From: Telluria mixta
Lineage (GTDB): Bacteria; Pseudomonadota; Gammaproteobacteria; Burkholderiales; Burkholderiaceae_D
Assembly: GCF_029223865.1 (NCBI RefSeq)
Contig: NZ_CP119520.1
Coordinates: 3,162,001 to 3,226,000, forward strand
DNA length: 64,000 bases
Direction: 5' to 3'
Below the pieces are notes generated by a model. The model did not search any database. It was not told the DNA's origin and saw nothing but the letters and a program-made list of their open reading frames with translations. This document shows positions 38,705-51,285 of the stretch, one piece after another. The translations under genes and the position numbers were made by a program. The number at the start of each line of letters is the position of its first letter. The first letter of the stretch is position 1.

Positions 38705-39319
38705 TCAGAACTGAAAATCCGGTGTCGTTTTCTTCGGCTGCGGCTGCTGGCGCGGTTGCTGCCGTTCCGCCTGCGCGGCCGCCGCATCCGGCGCCGGTGC
38801 CGCCGGCAATCGTGGCGGCGGGGCCGGTGCCGCCGCATCGCTGGCCCCGGTCCGGTAGCCCGGCGGGAGTACGGACTTGCGTGGATAAGACGCGGCATCG
38901 AGCGCTTCGTTCCACGCACCGGCCGTAAAACCGGTCACCGGGCGGTTGCCGACGACGAGCAGCGGCAGCTCGTCCTTGCCGCCGGCGCGCTGCAGCTGCT
39001 CGCGGTCTTCCGCCGTGTTCACGGTCTTTTCCGCGAACGGAATGCCGCGCGCGCGCAGCAGGGCGCGGCCCTGGTCGCAGGCGTCGCAGCGGGCCGTCGT
39101 GTACAGGGTCACCGGGTGCAGCTTCATGGCGCGCGCCAGTTCGTACGGCAGCGACGGCGCCGCTTCCGGCCGGCTGTCGGGGCGCAGCACCTGCGCTGAA
39201 CCCTTGGCCGGCGGCGTATCGCTGTAATGCACGACGCCGGCCGCATCCTTCCACTTGTACGTCTGGCCGTGCGCGGCGGCAGCGGCGACGACGAGTGCGA
39301 ATGCGGCCAAGGCGCGCAT
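38705..39319 (-). CDS. Exported DUF4124 + glutaredoxin-fold protein
   Basis: 204 residues. A signal peptide (LAAFALVVAAAAAHGQ) is followed by a DUF4124 segment (YKWKDAAGVVHYSDTPPA) and, at residues ~68-140, a glutaredoxin-type domain with the redox motif RCDACDQGRALL (CDAC) and LPLLVVGNRPVTGF. The C-terminal ~50 residues are Pro/Ala/Gln-rich and unstructured. It would act in thiol-disulfide exchange in the periplasm. It starts 5 bp after the prlC stop on the same strand, so they share a transcript. Confidence 0.88.
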   Translation of the reverse strand: MRALAAFALVVAAAAAHGQTYKWKDAAGVVHYSDTPPAKGSAQVLRPDSRPEAAPSLPYELARAMKLHPVTLYTTARCDACDQGRALLRARGIPFAEKTVNTAEDREQLQRAGGKDELPLLVVGNRPVTGFTAGAWNEALDAASYPRKSVLPPGYRTGASDAAAPAPPPRLPAAPAPDAAAAQAERQQPRQQPQPKKTTPDFQF

Positions 39320-39324
39320 GTCGA

Positions 39325-41412
<2,088 letters not shown>

Positions 41413-41471
41413 GTCTAGAGTCCTTTATTCAATCTCACCGCCATCTTACCCGGGCCGGCCGTTTAAGGCGC

Positions 41472-42329
41472 TTATGCGCGCTTGGCGACGCGCTCGGCCG
41501 ACTCCAGCGTATTCATGAGCAGCATGGTGATGGTCATCGGACCCACGCCACCCGGCACCGGCGTGATGTGGCCGGCGACTTCCTTGACGCTGTCGAAGTC
41601 GACGTCGCCGCACAGCTTGCCTTCGTCGTTGCGGTTGATGCCCACGTCGATGACGATGGCGCCTGGCTTGACCATGTCGCCCGTCAGCGTGTTGCGGCGG
41701 CCGACGGCGGCCACGACGACGTCCGCCTGGCGGGTGTGGTAGCCCAGGTCCGGCGTACCGCTATGGCAGATGGTGACGGTGGCATTCTGTTGCAAGAGCA
41801 GCAGCGCCATCGGCTTGCCGACCGTGTTGCTGCGGCCGATGACGACGGCATGCTTGCCGCGCAGGTCGACGCCGGTCGTCTCGATCAGCTTCATGCAGCC
41901 GTACGGCGTGCATGGGCGGAAGCCTTCCAGGCCGGCCATCAGTTCGCCGGCGGACAGCACCGAGTAGCCGTCCACGTCCTTGCTGGTCGCAATGGCTTCG
42001 ATGACCTTCGTTGCGTCGATGTGCTTCGGCAGCGGCATCTGCACCAGGATGCCGTGGATGGCCGGATCCGCGTTCAGGGCGGCGATACGGTCGAGCAGGG
42101 CCTGCTCGGAGAGATCGGCCTCGTACTTTTCCAGCACGGAGTGGAAGCCCACGTCGCCGCAGGCCTTGACCTTGTTGCGCACGTAGACGTGGCTGGCCGG
42201 ATCGTCGCCGACGATGATCACCGCCAGGCCGGGCTGGTGGCCGGCAGCGGTGAGGGCGGCGGTGCGGGCGGCGATGTCGGCGCGCAGTTGTTGGGAAAGT
42301 TTGACTCCGTCGATCAGTTGGGCGGTCAT
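41472..42329 (-). CDS. folD: Bifunctional methylene-THF dehydrogenase / methenyl-THF cyclohydrolase FolD
   Basis: 285 residues. Signatures: [13 protein letters not shown] (catalytic Lys), [32 protein letters not shown] and [10 protein letters not shown]. It interconverts methylene-, methenyl- and formyl-THF in one-carbon metabolism. ATG at 42329 fits the family start ([13 protein letters not shown]), but neither it nor the in-frame TTG at 42353 has a Shine-Dalgarno sequence; a TATAAT on the minus strand lies just upstream (about 42360). prlC follows on the same strand. Confidence 0.97.
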   Translation of the reverse strand: MTAQLIDGVKLSQQLRADIAARTAALTAAGHQPGLAVIIVGDDPASHVYVRNKVKACGDVGFHSVLEKYEADLSEQALLDRIAALNADPAIHGILVQMPLPKHIDATKVIEAIATSKDVDGYSVLSAGELMAGLEGFRPCTPYGCMKLIETTGVDLRGKHAVVIGRSNTVGKPMALLLLQQNATVTICHSGTPDLGYHTRQADVVVAAVGRRNTLTGDMVKPGAIVIDVGINRNDEGKLCGDVDFDSVKEVAGHITPVPGGVGPMTITMLLMNTLESAERVAKRA

Positions 42330-42501
42330 GGCAGGGACTCGTGTGCTGGACAAAAACGAAATTATACGTGCCGCAACGGTATCGCGCGCCGCCCGGCGCC
42401 GTTCGTTGTCATATTTATCGACGTGCCTGTGTCGGGCAGAACCCGCATTTCATGCGCCTCACATGGCCTTCATCTCACATTATGAAATCGAATATCATAT
42501 T

Positions 42502-42530
42502 TTGAAAATTGCGTGCTCCACTGGTAGAAT
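42502..42530 (+). promoter_or_regulatory. Promoter of the aceE-aceF-lpdA operon
   Basis: TTGAAA (42502-42507), exactly 17 bp, TAGAAT (42525-42530). Transcription would start near 42537, leaving a ~90-base leader with AAGGAGA before the ATG at 42626. An inverted repeat TATGA...TCATA (about 42481-42499) touches the -35 and may be an operator. The remainder of the 42330-42625 gap shows nothing further. Confidence 0.75.
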
Positions 42531-42625
42531 CGTCAGGCTTTATCAAAGGGATAGTCTTTTCGCCACCAAACGTCCGTGACGAATTTCAGGATCGGGTGGG
42601 GCACCACACTCAAGGAGACGTAGCA

Positions 42626-45322
<2,697 letters not shown>

Positions 45323-45333
45323 TGCTCTAAGCC

Positions 45334-45373
45334 CGTTGCCCCCGCAGGAATAGCGTTCCTGACGGGGGCAACG
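45334..45373 (+). promoter_or_regulatory. Long hairpin in the aceE-aceF gap
   Basis: CGTTGCCCCCG (45334-45344) plus CAGGAA pair with TTCCTG and CGGGGGCAACG (45363-45373), leaving one bulged A and a 5-base loop: a 17-bp stem. No T run follows, so it is not a simple terminator. It could slow 3'-exonucleases and stabilise the aceE message or act as a processing site or attenuator (inference). Confidence 0.7.
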
Positions 45374-45410
45374 TATGATTGAGCTGACAATAATACGGAG
45401 CTAACACACT

Positions 45411-46745
45411 ATGAGCATTGTGGAAGTCAAAGTCCCCGACATCGGTGACTTCAAGGAAGTCGAAATCATCGAGCTGATGGTCAAGCCGGGCGACACCATC
45501 AAGGTCGACCAGTCGCTGATCACGGTCGAATCGGACAAGGCCAGCATGGAGATCCCGTCGACCCATGCGGGCGTCGTGAAGGAACTCAAGGTCAAGGTCG
45601 GCGACAAGGTCGGCGAAGGCTCGCTCGTGCTGCTGCTCGAGGAAGCCGCTGGCGGCGCGGAAGCCGCACCGGCGCCGGCACCTGCAGCCGCAGCACCGGC
45701 ACCGGCTCCGGCCGCAGCGCCTGCACCGGCGCCGGCACCCGCCGCAGCACCGGCCCCGGCTCCCGCCGCAGCACCGGCACCTGCACCGGCCGCCGCCGCC
45801 GCGCCTGCCGCGAGCTTCGCATCGGCCCACGCGTCGCCGTCCGTGCGCAAGTTCGCGCGTGAACTGGGCGTCGACCTGAACAAGGTCAAGGGTTCCGGTC
45901 CGAAGGGCCGCATCACCCAGGAAGACGTGCAGGGCTTCGTCAAGTCGGCACTGGCCGCAGGCCCGACGGCCGCGCCGGCCGCAGCCGGCGGTGGCGCAGG
46001 CCTGAACCTGCTGCCGTGGCCGTCGCTGGACTTCTCCAAGTTCGGCGAGACCGAAGCGCAGCCGCTGTCGCGCATCAAGAAGATCTCCGGCCCGAACCTG
46101 CACCGCAACTGGGTCATGATCCCGCACGTGACGCAGTTCGAAGAAGCCGACGTGACCGACCTGGAAGACCTGCGTGTCGAATCGAACGCCGCGTATGCGA
46201 AAGCCAAGTCGCCGGTCAAGCTGACCATGCTGGCGTTCGTGATCAAGGCCTCCGTCGCCGCGCTGAAGAAGTTCCCGAACTTTAACGCGTCGCTGGACGA
46301 AGCCAACGGCCAGCTGATCCTCAAGAAGTACTACAACATCGGCTTCGCGGCCGACACGCCGAACGGCCTGGTCGTCCCGGTCATCAAGGACGCCGACAAG
46401 AAGTCCGTGTCGCAGATCGCCACCGAAATGGGCGAGCTGTCCGCACAGGCGCGCGAAGGCAAGCTGTCGCCGGCGAACATGCAGGGCGCGACCTTCACGA
46501 TCTCGTCGCTGGGTGGCCTGGGCGGTACCGCGTTCACCCCGATCATCAACGCGCCGGAAGTCGCGATCCTGGGCCTGTCCAAGTCCTCGATGAAGCCGGT
46601 GTGGGATGGCAAGGCTTTCCAGCCGCGTCTGATGCTGCCGCTGTCGCTGTCGTTCGATCACCGCGTGATCGACGGTGCCGCCGGCGCCCGCTTCACGACC
46701 TACCTGGCCGATGTCCTGGCCGACCTGCGCAAGACGCTGCTGTAA
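45411..46745 (+). CDS. aceF: Pyruvate dehydrogenase E2, dihydrolipoyllysine acetyltransferase
   Basis: 444 residues. One lipoyl domain (1-~75; lipoylated Lys in [10 protein letters not shown]), a ~60-residue linker of Ala-Pro repeats, a peripheral-subunit-binding domain ([21 protein letters not shown]) and the catalytic domain with [10 protein letters not shown] (catalytic His). It moves acetyl from lipoate to CoA and forms the complex core. Only one lipoyl domain is present here, where many gamma-proteobacterial E2s have three; the E3 below carries an extra one. It follows aceE by 88 bp, and lpdA starts 9 bp downstream. Confidence 0.97.
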   Translation: MSIVEVKVPDIGDFKEVEIIELMVKPGDTIKVDQSLITVESDKASMEIPSTHAGVVKELKVKVGDKVGEGSLVLLLEEAAGGAEAAPAPAPAAAAPAPAPAAAPAPAPAPAAAPAPAPAAAPAPAPAAAAAPAASFASAHASPSVRKFARELGVDLNKVKGSGPKGRITQEDVQGFVKSALAAGPTAAPAAAGGGAGLNLLPWPSLDFSKFGETEAQPLSRIKKISGPNLHRNWVMIPHVTQFEEADVTDLEDLRVESNAAYAKAKSPVKLTMLAFVIKASVAALKKFPNFNASLDEANGQLILKKYYNIGFAADTPNGLVVPVIKDADKKSVSQIATEMGELSAQAREGKLSPANMQGATFTISSLGGLGGTAFTPIINAPEVAILGLSKSSMKPVWDGKAFQPRLMLPLSLSFDHRVIDGAAGARFTTYLADVLADLRKTLL

Positions 46746-46754
46746 GGAGAGCCC

Positions 46755-48581
46755 ATGAGCACCGTTGAAGTCAAAGTCCCGAATATCGGCGATTTCAAGG
46801 AAGTCGAAATCATCGAGCTGATGGTCAAGCCCGGCGACACCATCAAGGTCGACCAGTCGCTGGTCACTGTCGAATCGGACAAGGCCAGCATGGAGATCCC
46901 GTCGACCCACGCCGGCGTCGTGCAGGAACTGAAGGTCAAGGTCGGCGACAAGGTGAGCGAAGGCTCGCTGCTGCTGACCGTCGACGACGCAGGCGCGGGC
47001 GCTGCTGCGGCACCTGCAGCTGCTCCGGCACCTGCTGCGGCGCCTGCCGCCGAGCAGGCACCGGCCAACAAGCCGGCCGATTCGTACGCACCGGCACACC
47101 CGACCCCGTCGGCACCGGCAGCACCCATTCCGAACGCGGCCAGCTATAGCGGCCCGGTCGACGTCGAATGCGAGATGATGGTGCTGGGCGCCGGCCCCGG
47201 CGGCTACTCGGCCGCCTTCCGCTCGGCGGACCTGGGCATGAACACCGTCCTCGTCGAAAAGTACGCGACGCTGGGCGGCGTGTGCCTGAACGTGGGCTGC
47301 ATCCCGTCCAAGGCGCTGCTGCACGTGGCGCACATCATGGACGAGACGGCGCACATGGCCGATCTCGGCGTGTCGTTCGCCAAGCCGGACGTCGACATCG
47401 ACAAGCTGCGCGCCTACAAGGACAAGGTCATCAAGACGATGACGGGCGGCCTGGCCGGCATGGCCAAGGCGCGCAAGGTCAACGTCGTGCAGGGCGTCGG
47501 TAAATTCCTGAGCCCGAACCACATCGAAGTGACCGGTCCGGATGGCGCGAAGAAGGTCGTCGCGTTCCAGAAGGCGATCATCGCGGCCGGTTCGGCCGTG
47601 GTAAAACTGCCGTTCGTGCCGGAAGATCCGCGCATCGTCGATTCGACGGGCGCGCTGGAACTGCGCCAGGTGCCGAAGCGCATGCTCGTCATCGGCGGCG
47701 GCATCATCGGCCTGGAAATGGCGACCGTGTACTCGACGCTGGGTGCGCGCATCGACGTCGTCGAGATGATGGATGGCCTGATGCAGGGCGCGGACCGCGA
47801 GGCCGTCAAGGTCTGGCAGAAGTTCAACGCGTCCCGCTTCGACAACATCATGTTGAAGACCAAGACCGTCGGCGTGGAAGCGCTGCCGGAAGGGATCAAG
47901 GTCACGTTCGAAGCCGCCGAGGCAGGTCAGCCGGCACCGGAAGCGCAGGTCTACGACCTCGTGCTGGTGGCCGTGGGCCGCAGCCCGAACGGCAAGAAGA
48001 TCGGCGCGGAAGCGGCCGGCGTGTCGGTCACCGACCGCGGCTTCATCCCGGTCGACGGCCAGATGCGCACCAACGTGCCGCACATCTTCGCCATCGGCGA
48101 CCTGGTGGGCCAGCCGATGCTGGCGCACAAGGCCGTGCATGAAGCCCACGTCGCCGCGGAAGCCGCGCACGGCGAGAAGGCCTTCTTCGATGCGAAGGTG
48201 ATCCCGTCGGTCGCGTACACCGATCCGGAAGTGGCATGGGTCGGCCTGACGGAAGACGAAGCGAAAGCGAAGGGCATCAAGATCGAGAAGGGCCACTTCC
48301 CGTGGGCCGCATCGGGCCGCGCCGTCGCCAACGGCCGCTCGGAAGGCTTCACGAAGCTGCTGTTCGACGCCGAGACCCACCGCATCATCGGCGGCACGAT
48401 CGTCGGCACGAGCGCCGGCGACATGATCGGCGAAGTCGCGCTGGCCATCGAGATGGGCGCGGACGGCGTGGACATCGGCAAGACGATCCACCCGCACCCG
48501 ACGCTGGGCGAATCGATCGGCATGGCGGCGGAGGCCTACGAAGGCGTCTGCACCGACCTGCCGCCGCCGCGCAAGCGCTGA
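46755..48581 (+). CDS. lpdA: Dihydrolipoamide dehydrogenase E3 with N-terminal lipoyl domain
   Basis: 608 residues. Residues 1-~75 are a lipoyl domain ([10 protein letters not shown]) nearly identical, even in DNA, to that of aceF; a linker of Ala-Pro repeats follows, then the flavoprotein ([15 protein letters not shown]; redox disulfide [20 protein letters not shown] motif [13 protein letters not shown]-terminal HPHPTLGES catalytic His). It re-oxidises the dihydrolipoyl groups with NAD+. The lipoyl fusion to E3 is known in some beta-proteobacteria and Neisseria. AAGGAGA precedes the ATG, and a strong terminator follows the stop. Confidence 0.97.
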   Translation: MSTVEVKVPNIGDFKEVEIIELMVKPGDTIKVDQSLVTVESDKASMEIPSTHAGVVQELKVKVGDKVSEGSLLLTVDDAGAGAAAAPAAAPAPAAAPAAEQAPANKPADSYAPAHPTPSAPAAPIPNAASYSGPVDVECEMMVLGAGPGGYSAAFRSADLGMNTVLVEKYATLGGVCLNVGCIPSKALLHVAHIMDETAHMADLGVSFAKPDVDIDKLRAYKDKVIKTMTGGLAGMAKARKVNVVQGVGKFLSPNHIEVTGPDGAKKVVAFQKAIIAAGSAVVKLPFVPEDPRIVDSTGALELRQVPKRMLVIGGGIIGLEMATVYSTLGARIDVVEMMDGLMQGADREAVKVWQKFNASRFDNIMLKTKTVGVEALPEGIKVTFEAAEAGQPAPEAQVYDLVLVAVGRSPNGKKIGAEAAGVSVTDRGFIPVDGQMRTNVPHIFAIGDLVGQPMLAHKAVHEAHVAAEAAHGEKAFFDAKVIPSVAYTDPEVAWVGLTEDEAKAKGIKIEKGHFPWAASGRAVANGRSEGFTKLLFDAETHRIIGGTIVGTSAGDMIGEVALAIEMGADGVDIGKTIHPHPTLGESIGMAAEAYEGVCTDLPPPRKR

Positions 48582-48594
48582 TTCGGCGCGCTGC

Positions 48595-48627
48595 AAAAAA
48601 CCGGGACCGCGTGTCCCGGTTTTTTTA
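48595..48627 (+). terminator. Terminator of the PDH operon (CCGGGAC family, copy 1)
   Basis: AAAAAACCGGGAC (48595-48607), 5-base loop CGCGT, GTCCCGGTTTTTTT to 48627. Also works in reverse for the convergent Cys-rich gene. Same sequence family as the terminators at 49138, 51238 and 56340. Confidence 0.93.
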
Positions 48628-48642
48628 CGTCCGGAAGTCAGA

Positions 48643-48939
48643 TCAGTGGCAGGAACCCATGCACGAAGTCATCGTCTGCTGATATGCCTGATCGTATGCT
48701 GCCTGAATTTGCGGAACTTTGCCGTTCATGCAGTCGCCAATAGCCTGACCGTAGTAATGGGCATAGCAGTATGTCAGCGCATCCTGCTGCGCTTGCATTG
48801 CCGCGTTATACGCTGCCTGGCCCGCAGCATTTTGGCAAACGGTAGTGCAGTCCGTGGCCTGGGCCGGGATTGCAATTGCCGCGAATACGGCGACGGCAGC
48901 GGCAATCTGTTTTTTATAGTTAACAGACAAGAATTTCAT
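48643..48939 (-). CDS. Small secreted cysteine-rich protein of unknown function
   Basis: 98 residues. A signal peptide (QIAAAVAVFAAIAIPAQA) leaves a ~70-residue mature protein with six Cys: a C-x3-C at the start (DCTTVC), two in the middle (TYCYAH, IGDCMN), and a C-x3-C at the end (SCMGSC). The intervening segments are amphipathic helices rich in Ala, Gln, Tyr. The twin C-x3-C layout suggests a disulfide-bonded helical hairpin (inference). I do not recognise a family. GGAGGAG before the ATG at 48939 supports the start. It lies alone, convergent with the PDH operon and sharing its terminator. Confidence 0.75.
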   Translation of the reverse strand: MKFLSVNYKKQIAAAVAVFAAIAIPAQATDCTTVCQNAAGQAAYNAAMQAQQDALTYCYAHYYGQAIGDCMNGKVPQIQAAYDQAYQQTMTSCMGSCH

Positions 48940-49035
48940 AGGGAACTCCTCCAAGAATTTTTAGAAATAGCCCAGTTGAGGCGCTAGCCGTCAGTGAAGA
49001 GAACCTGTCCGGGACTCTCCACAGTCGGCATTTGA

Positions 49036-49060
49036 TTGTATTTCATAAAGTTAAATACAA
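49036..49060. promoter_or_regulatory. Inverted repeat upstream of the Cys-rich gene
   Basis: TTGTATTT (49036-49043), nine bases, AAATACAA (49053-49060): perfect 8-bp arms in an AT-rich stretch about 100 bp upstream of the start of the Cys-rich protein gene, where its operator or promoter would lie. The rest of the 48940-49187 gap has only the terminator at 49138. Confidence 0.4.
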
Positions 49061-49137
49061 ATGTCACGCAATTCCACAGTTTCGAATTAAGTTCCATGCA
49101 TTCCGCTCGGGGTTCTTGCAAGCATTTCATGACGTCG

Positions 49138-49172
49138 AAAAAAAACCGGGACCATGTGTCCCGGTTTTTTTT
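49138..49172. terminator. Terminator, CCGGGAC family, copy 2
   Basis: AAAAAAAACCGGGAC, loop CATGT, GTCCCGG and eight T. It ends 15 bp from the stop of the S41 peptidase gene and terminates that transcript when read on the minus strand. Confidence 0.9.
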
Positions 49173-49187
49173 ATTTCGAGTCCACGG

Positions 49188-50219
49188 TCAATTCGTTCCG
49201 TGAAGCCGGCGTTGCAGCATGTCTTTCGCCATCGCAAGCGCCTTGTCCGGCGTTGCTGCGATATCCGGTACGACGCCCACGCCCTCCCAGTTGGTATGGG
49301 TAATGGGACTGATGGTGCGCGCATTGGGTATCGCGGCGAAAAAATGGTCCGCAAGGCGGAAGGGACGCGTGGGGTGGGCGCCGCCCCAGGTCCGCTCGCC
49401 GATCAGCGTGGCGCGTTTCAGTGCCTGCATCGTGTAGGCGAAGTCCTCGCCGGCCGACATCGTGCCGGGGCCCGTCAGGATCAGGACCGGCTTCTTGCCA
49501 CCATAACGCTTGCCGTCCAGCTGGTCGATCGTCCATTGCTGCGTGGTGACGCCGGTATCACGGTCCCAGATGTCATTGAGGCGCGTACGCGCATCGACGA
49601 AATAGCTGACCAGCAAAACCACCCCGTCTGGTGTGCCGCCGTGGTTGTTGCGCAGGTCGACGATCAGGCCGTCGGTGTCGGCGAGCTTGTCCATCGCTGC
49701 GGCGTATCTTGGTCCCACAAGGAAAGGCGGCGGAAAGCCGGAAATGTCGAGGTAGCCGATCCTGGGGCTCAGGTGATCGACTTTTTCCACGCCAAGGCTG
49801 GACGCGAGCACATGCTGGCGCACATCGGGGGGCGCCATTCGTTCCCACTCGGCCAGCGATTTCGGTGGCGGCCCGTCTACACGGTCGGGCTGCACCAGCC
49901 CGGGGTTGAATCCGACGAACAAGTGCTTGTCATGAAGGACGTCGGCAAGATCGGCCGTGAGCTGTTTTGCCAGTTGTTCGCCATCCGTGATCCCATCGTA
50001 CTTGCCCTCGCGCTGGCGCTGGCGCAGGACCGTTTCGACCTGTTTGGCCCGGTCGGGAAAGACATAGTGATCGTTCAGCTTTGCCACGAGCGCATCGATC
50101 GCTTGCACGCGCATCGCGCTGTCGACAGCAACCTTGGGCGGCGGCTCGGGCGTGACGGCATGGGCGCCGAGTGCGGTCAGCAGCAGCAAACACGATACGA
50201 GGATCCATTTCTTTTTCAT
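49188..50219 (-). CDS. Exported S41-family serine peptidase
   Basis: 343 residues with a signal peptide (WILVSCLLLLTALGAHA). An N-terminal helical region (residues ~35-100) is followed by the S41 core: RIGYLDISGFPPP, DGLIVDLRNNHGG, the nucleophile in GPGTMSAGEDFAY (Ser ~257), and LIGERTWGGAHP. There is no PDZ domain. The Lys of the CtpA-type Ser/Lys dyad (FGKG) is replaced (TWGGAHP), as in the IRBP-like S41B subgroup, so the mechanism probably uses another base. Substrate unknown. The 207-bp gap upstream contains an inverted repeat. Confidence 0.88.
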   Translation of the reverse strand: MKKKWILVSCLLLLTALGAHAVTPEPPPKVAVDSAMRVQAIDALVAKLNDHYVFPDRAKQVETVLRQRQREGKYDGITDGEQLAKQLTADLADVLHDKHLFVGFNPGLVQPDRVDGPPPKSLAEWERMAPPDVRQHVLASSLGVEKVDHLSPRIGYLDISGFPPPFLVGPRYAAAMDKLADTDGLIVDLRNNHGGTPDGVVLLVSYFVDARTRLNDIWDRDTGVTTQQWTIDQLDGKRYGGKKPVLILTGPGTMSAGEDFAYTMQALKRATLIGERTWGGAHPTRPFRLADHFFAAIPNARTISPITHTNWEGVGVVPDIAATPDKALAMAKDMLQRRLHGTN

Positions 50220-50251
50220 TTTTTTCCTTTGGCAGTGTATAGGAAACGATT

Positions 50252-50275
50252 ACTTCATTGTATGGGTAATGAAGT
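50252..50275. promoter_or_regulatory. Inverted repeat upstream of the S41 peptidase gene
   Basis: ACTTCATT (50252-50259), eight bases, AATGAAGT (50268-50275), 33 bp before the S41 start codon. A second, imperfect palindrome TACTATC...GGTAGTA follows at about 50299-50316. Possible operators for the peptidase gene or the divergent methyltransferase-like gene. Confidence 0.4.
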
Positions 50276-50426
50276 GAAATCAGAGTAGCACAAAAATTAC
50301 TATCAAATGGTAGTATCTTTGGCAATTATCCGGCGTGCATATTGGCTTGACGACAAGTAGGTGGTCGCCGATGATTGCCGGGCGGCGCGGCATGACGCCG
50401 CTGCCCTCGACCCTGGAGACGACACA

Positions 50427-51239
50427 ATGAAACGATTCATCCTGGCCGCCGGCCTGCTGGCGGGCGGCCTGGCCGGCCTCGCGCAGGCAGCCGACAAGGC
50501 CGATGACGCACAGCTGCGTGCGGCCATCGCCGGCAGCCATCGGAGCAGCAACAACGCGGCGCGCGACCAGTGGCGCCATCCCTATGAAACCCTGACGTTC
50601 TTTGGCATCAAGCCGAACATGACCGTGGTCGAGCTGACGCCGGGTGGCGGCTGGTACACCGAGATCCTGGCGCCCTACCTGCGCGATAACGGCAAGCTGA
50701 TCGCCGCAGGCGCGGCCTTCGATCCGGCGAAGCGCTCCACCGTCGCCTTCAAGCAGAAGCTGGACGCCAACCCGGCAGTCTTCGGCAAGGTCGTGCAGGG
50801 CGTGTTCGAGCCGCCGTCGACCTACAACTTCGCGGCCCCCGGCAGCGTCGACATGGTGGTCACCTTCCGCAACCTGCATAACTGGATCGAGGGGGGCGGC
50901 GACGAAGCGCTCAAGAGCGTGTTCAAGGCCGCCTACACCAGCCTGAAGCCGGGCGGGGTGCTGGGCATCGAAGAACATCGCCTGCCCGAAGCAATGCCGC
51001 AGGATGCGAAGGCCTCGAGCGGCTATGTGCACGAGTCCTATGTGATCAAGATGGCGGAAAGCGTCGGCTTCAAGCTGGCCGCCAAATCCGACATCAACGC
51101 CAACCCGAAGGACAAGGCCGACCACAAGGGCGGCGTGTGGGCCCTGCCGCCGACCCTGACCAACCGCGACCAGGACCGCGACAAATACCGGGCGATCGGC
51201 GAGAGCGACCGTATGACGCTCAAGTTCGTGAAGCCATAA
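50427..51239 (+). CDS. Exported class I SAM-methyltransferase-like protein (COG4798 type)
   Basis: 270 residues. It has a signal peptide (FILAAGLLAGGLAGLAQAAD), then a Rossmann methyltransferase: VVELTPGGGWYTEILAPYL is the SAM-binding glycine loop, VDMVVTFRNLHNW is motif IV and LKPGGVLGIEEHR motif V. SAM is a cytoplasmic cofactor, so an exported protein of this kind is odd, but the same combination is known for the COG4798 group. The ATG at 50427 is chosen because it begins the signal peptide and follows GGAGA. Single gene ending at a terminator whose A tract overlaps the stop codon. Confidence 0.88.
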   Translation: MKRFILAAGLLAGGLAGLAQAADKADDAQLRAAIAGSHRSSNNAARDQWRHPYETLTFFGIKPNMTVVELTPGGGWYTEILAPYLRDNGKLIAAGAAFDPAKRSTVAFKQKLDANPAVFGKVVQGVFEPPSTYNFAAPGSVDMVVTFRNLHNWIEGGGDEALKSVFKAAYTSLKPGGVLGIEEHRLPEAMPQDAKASSGYVHESYVIKMAESVGFKLAAKSDINANPKDKADHKGGVWALPPTLTNRDQDRDKYRAIGESDRMTLKFVKP

Positions 51240-51270
51240 AAAACCGGGACACGCGTGTCCCGGTTTTTTT
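51238..51270. terminator. Terminator, CCGGGAC family, copy 3
   Basis: The 20-bp palindrome CCGGGACACGCGTGTCCCGG flanked by A6 and T7. It starts in the methyltransferase stop codon and is 15 bp from the stop of the convergent alginate-lyase-family gene, so it serves both. Confidence 0.92.
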
Positions 51271-51285
51271 ACGCCGGTCGAATCG

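Noticed and set aside
45661..45810. GC-rich tandem repeat in aceF, considered as a microsatellite or CRISPR-like array
   Set aside because: It encodes the normal Ala-Pro linker of E2; units are irregular and in frame.
45327..48596. 1089-codon open frame antisense to aceF and lpdA
   Set aside because: Same shadow effect; the apparent Arg/Cys/Gly repeats are the reverse of the Ala-Pro linkers.
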